Source: Photobacterium kishitanii (GTDB lineage Bacteria; Pseudomonadota; Gammaproteobacteria; Enterobacterales; Vibrionaceae). Taken from it: DNA of 64,000 nucleotides. The notes beneath the pieces are model-generated. The model was not told the origin of the DNA and did no database searches. It was given only the letters and a program-made list of their open reading frames with translations. Below, in pieces: positions 61,620 through 64,000 of the stretch. A program made the translations under genes and the position numbers. Each line of letters begins with the position of its first letter. Position 1 is the first letter of the stretch. The stretch lies in NCBI RefSeq assembly GCF_003026355.1, contig NZ_PYON01000013.1, forward strand, positions 53,400-117,399, read 5' to 3'.

Positions 61620-62171
61620 ATGTATAAAGCACTATTAACAATACTTTTTATTGTTACAATTCCAACTTTAGCTCAAGCTAATGACATTGAAATAGGCGCA
61701 ACTCTACCAGCAGTTACTGTAACGAATAAAGGTGAACTAGTACTGAACAATGACAGTATTAGCTATCAGTTCTGGCATAGCACCAAATTAGAAGGGAAAA
61801 CACGTATAATAATGGCAATTGCAGGAAGAAGTTCTGCAAAAAAAATCAATGCTAAATTAGTTAATGCTATTAGCGCTGCGCGCTTTCCACAACAACAATA
61901 TCAAACAACAACCATCATCAACCAAGATGATGCAATTTGGGGAACAGCTAGCTTTGTCAAAAGCGCTACTGAAGATAATAAAAAGAAATATCCGTGGTCA
62001 TCTATTGTGCTAGATAGTAACGGCATCGTACAAAAAACATGGGATCTAAAAAAAGAAAACTCCGCAATAATTGTACTCAATAAAAATGCTCAGGTCGTAT
62101 TCGTTCATGAAGGACAACTGAACCAGAGGCAAATAGAGCAAGTAATCGCCTTAGTGAAAAAAAACATATAA
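61620..62171 (+). CDS. ytfJ: YtfJ-family periplasmic protein
   Basis: 183 residues: signal peptide ending TLAQA (about 1-20), then a thioredoxin-like fold without a CXXC motif. Family features include EIGATLPAVTV, WHSTKLEGKTRIIMAIAGRS and YPWSSIVLDSNGIVQKTWDL. Function unknown. Ribosome binding site AAGAA is weak. Next to ytfK as in E. coli. Confidence 0.88.
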   Translation: MYKALLTILFIVTIPTLAQANDIEIGATLPAVTVTNKGELVLNNDSISYQFWHSTKLEGKTRIIMAIAGRSSAKKINAKLVNAISAARFPQQQYQTTTIINQDDAIWGTASFVKSATEDNKKKYPWSSIVLDSNGIVQKTWDLKKENSAIIVLNKNAQVVFVHEGQLNQRQIEQVIALVKKNI

Positions 62172-62204
62172 ACCTTATTTATCACTTCAGAAATATTGAT
62201 GATA

Positions 62205-62222
62205 GCCGTTATTAATAACGGC
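62205..62222. repeat. 18-bp perfect palindrome
   Basis: GCCGTTA-TTAA-TAACGGC, 25 nt upstream of the next ATG and 34 nt after ytfJ. No T-run follows, so an operator or processing site is as likely as a terminator. Confidence 0.6.
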
Positions 62223-62246
62223 CTAATCGTGAATAGATATTTCATA

Positions 62247-63083
62247 ATGACATCAATACAACAACCTTTAAAAAACACTTCAGTAAAACGACCATTAACT
62301 GACAGTAAAACTCGCACCCAATCTTTAGCGAAACATTTTGGCTATGATGGCTTAATTCATTCAAATAATGGCTTATCATTGACAGAAAGGTACTTCAATA
62401 GCCAACAGTTACAACATCAACGCGAACAGTATAATATCGAAAAAATATTCAAATTGACCTACGACGAGTGCAAGAATGAGACAACAACAGAACCAGATCC
62501 TGACTGGTTAGTGCGTTTCATTGAAATGGCAAAACATGTCTATAACCCATCTATGCAAAAATTATGGTCTAGGATTCTCAAAAAAGAGCTTATACGTCCA
62601 GGTACAACCTCTTTAAAAACACTGACTATTTTAATAACAATGACTCAAAAAGAGGCTCTATTATTTCAACGAGTTATAAGTGTATGTTGCCAAGTTGGTA
62701 AGAATAAAGATAAAAAAATAATTACAGGTATTAAAGTACCAGCAAACTTCATTCCTTTTAGAGCAAAAATAAGACATTACTCTATAGCATATGACCAATA
62801 CAATCTCCCCTACTCCAGTATCGTTATTTTAATGGATTTAGGGCTAATACTAAAAACAGAATTCGAATCAAGTACAATTGATCATACCGCACAACTTCAA
62901 GTACATTTACAAGATACTCATTACACCTTACATTGCCATAATAAAAATACCTCTTTTACTTATTATCGTATATCACCAATTGGGCAAGAGCTTGCATCAT
63001 TGATAGAATATAAAAACAATTCTGAATACCAAACTTATTTACTAGAGATATTCGCTAAATTATTTACAATCACAACAGAATAA
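62247..63083 (+). CDS. Conserved Vibrionaceae protein of unknown function (TIGR03899/DUF2806-like)
   Basis: 278 residues from the ATG at 62247 (MTSIQQPLKNTSVKRPL); a longer frame begins at 62196 inside the palindrome. No signal peptide or membrane helix. A central region with KLWSRILKKELIRPGTTSLK followed by TLTILITMTQKEALLFQ resembles the DUF2806/TIGR03899 pattern (tryptophan-rich helix, then PG-S-LKTL, then an acidic-hydrophobic helix). I recall this family as restricted to gammaproteobacteria but not its role. Flanked by ytfJ and the AT-rich rrn-proximal gap. Confidence 0.6.
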   Translation: MTSIQQPLKNTSVKRPLTDSKTRTQSLAKHFGYDGLIHSNNGLSLTERYFNSQQLQHQREQYNIEKIFKLTYDECKNETTTEPDPDWLVRFIEMAKHVYNPSMQKLWSRILKKELIRPGTTSLKTLTILITMTQKEALLFQRVISVCCQVGKNKDKKIITGIKVPANFIPFRAKIRHYSIAYDQYNLPYSSIVILMDLGLILKTEFESSTIDHTAQLQVHLQDTHYTLHCHNKNTSFTYYRISPIGQELASLIEYKNNSEYQTYLLEIFAKLFTITTE

Positions 63084-63732
63084 TATGACCTATATTAATT
63101 ATTTAATTAACTCATATAAAAAATTATATATATCAAAGGATCTCGAGACACAACTTAACAATCAGGAATAAACAATATTACATCTGCCCCCCCCACAATT
63201 AAGTCACCCCAACATAAATAACCTTAATAATCTGATAGTTATTTATATAGACTACATGGCACAAGTTAATAATATGGCAACTATTACTGAATAAAATCAG
63301 CTCTTCAAAAAACGGGAAACAAATAATATTATATCTAAAAAACTTATTTAGCTGGCTATCCAAAACTAAAAATATCGAGTTCAAAATAGTCTAGCGTAGC
63401 GTTTATATCATTATTTAATCAAATAGATAAATTTGAAATCTATAATAAGAATGAATATAGATAGCACATACTTATATATATTAGAAAAGTAAAAAACACG
63501 AATATTACGCACTCTCAAATTATAGCCTTTAAAATAAGAGTCAATTAGCTTTAAAAAGTTATCTAGGCGACAAACATATATTGTTCGAAACTAAATACAT
63601 TCAAGTAGCTTAGAGAATTAAAGAACAAAGTCATCTCATTAAATCTAATAGGAGAAATTATAAAGTATTTGGTAATAAATAATTTGAACTGATATATTAT
63701 ATCGCTAGTGAAAGTTTACTTATCTACAGACG
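63084..63732. other. AT-rich rrn-proximal gap
   Basis: About 650 bp without credible ORF. A 61-codon minus frame at 63199-63384 has no ribosome binding site and is low-complexity. A C8 homopolymer run sits near 63187-63194. Rich in short A/T tracts. It probably only separates the rrn operon end from the preceding gene. Confidence 0.6.
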
Positions 63733-63760
63733 AAAAAAAACCTGAATCGTTAGATTCAGG
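63733..63760 (-). terminator. Terminator of the rRNA operon
   Basis: CCTGAATC/GATTCAGG stem with a 4-nt loop, followed by T8 on the minus strand, 13 nt past the tRNA-Asp 3' end. Confidence 0.9.
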
Positions 63761-63772
63761 CCTCTTTAATAA

Positions 63773-63849
63773 TGGCGGAGTGGACGGGACTCGAACCCGC
63801 GACCCCCGGCGTGACAGGCCGGTATTCTAACCAACTGAACTACCACTCC
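63773..63849 (-). tRNA. tRNA-Asp (GUC)
   Basis: 77-nt cloverleaf on the minus strand, GGAGTGG acceptor, anticodon loop CTGTCAC (GTC), T-loop TTCGAGT and encoded CCA. It lies just downstream of 5S rRNA, the usual distal tRNA of a gammaproteobacterial rrn operon. Confidence 0.95.
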
Positions 63850-63879
63850 GCAGTGTCTATTCAGCATTTAAGCAATTTG

Positions 63880-63999
63880 AAGCCTGGCGATGTCCTACTC
63901 TCACATGGGGAGACCCCACACTACCATCGGCGCTATTACGTTTCACTACTGAGTTCGGCAAGGGATCAGGTGGGTCCATAACGCTATGGTCGCCAAGCA
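63880..63999 (-). rRNA. rrf: 5S ribosomal RNA
   Basis: About 120 nt, minus strand: TGCTTGGCGACC start, conserved CCCTTGCCGAACTCAG and GGTAGTGTGGGGTCTCCCCA, ending in CGCCAGGC that pairs with the start. The operon's 23S and 16S genes must lie to the right, outside the window. Confidence 0.96.
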
Positions 64000-64000
64000 A

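Noticed and set aside
63187..63194. C8 homopolymer tract, possible phase-variation switch
   Set aside because: It is not inside or directly upstream of a credible gene.
63199..63384. 61-codon minus-strand frame in the rrn-proximal gap
   Set aside because: AT-rich composition artefact without ribosome binding site or recognisable motif.

Overview
The window is a gene-dense, moderately AT-rich stretch of chromosomal core genome from a gammaproteobacterium of the Vibrionaceae. The gene orders (folB-folK-uppP / plsY / tsaD / rpsU-yqeY-dnaG-rpoD; rapA-rluA-djlA-lptD-surA-pdxA-rsmA-apaG-apaH-folA; rplU-rpmA-obgE; ytfK/ytfJ/tamAB) and protein lengths fit that family, and Photobacterium is the most likely genus. 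This is inferred from gene order and protein similarity recalled from memory, not from a database search. I see no phage, IS element, CRISPR array, defence island or biosynthetic cluster.

Layout. 1-4.1 kb: end of cca, then folate and cell-envelope precursor genes (uppP, folK, folB, plsY) and tsaD. 4.3-8.8 kb: the macromolecular synthesis operon rpsU-yqeY-dnaG-rpoD. 9.0-12.0 kb: tRNA-Ile2(CAU), pykF with a long structured leader, and a GntR regulator. 12.1-23.4 kb: the branched-chain amino acid region, with ilvIH, an acyl-CoA synthetase and leuO on the minus strand, and a complete leuL attenuator plus leuABCD on the plus strand. 23.5-27.9 kb: a DUF547 protein, then a TPP riboswitch controlling the thiamine ABC importer thiBPQ. 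28-42.5 kb: PIN-PhoH ATPase, rapA, rluA, a 2-hydroxyacid dehydrogenase, djlA, then the outer-membrane biogenesis and ribosome-maturation run lptD-surA-pdxA-rsmA-apaG-apaH. 42.6-50.8 kb: folA, the split ThrE-type exporter yjjPB, obgE, a DMT transporter, rpmA-rplU, ispB, a small unknown protein, mdh and argR. 50.9-55.2 kb: ubiX, mpl, fbp, ppa and a rhodanese. 55.3-63.1 kb: tamA-tamB, ytfK, ytfJ and a family of unknown function. 63.1-64 kb: an AT-rich gap, then the distal end of a minus-strand rRNA operon (5S and tRNA-Asp).

How the parts work together. Several clusters are functional units: leucine and valine synthesis under LeuO and attenuation; LPS and outer-membrane protein assembly (LptD, SurA, TamAB); translation and ribosome assembly (rpsU, rplU, rpmA, obgE, rsmA, rluA, tsaD); thiamine uptake under TPP control.

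The most interesting material is non-coding or at residue level. It includes a promoter-hairpin-terminator cassette upstream of pykF that looks like a small RNA or attenuator, a compact hairpin in the rplU leader, a 40-bp near-perfect palindrome in the very AT-rich leuO-leu gap, palindromes and a CRP-like site upstream of the acyl-CoA synthetase, an LptD with a non-standard cysteine set, and two uncharacterised proteins (48777-48968 and 62247-63083). I found no clear previously undescribed multi-gene system.
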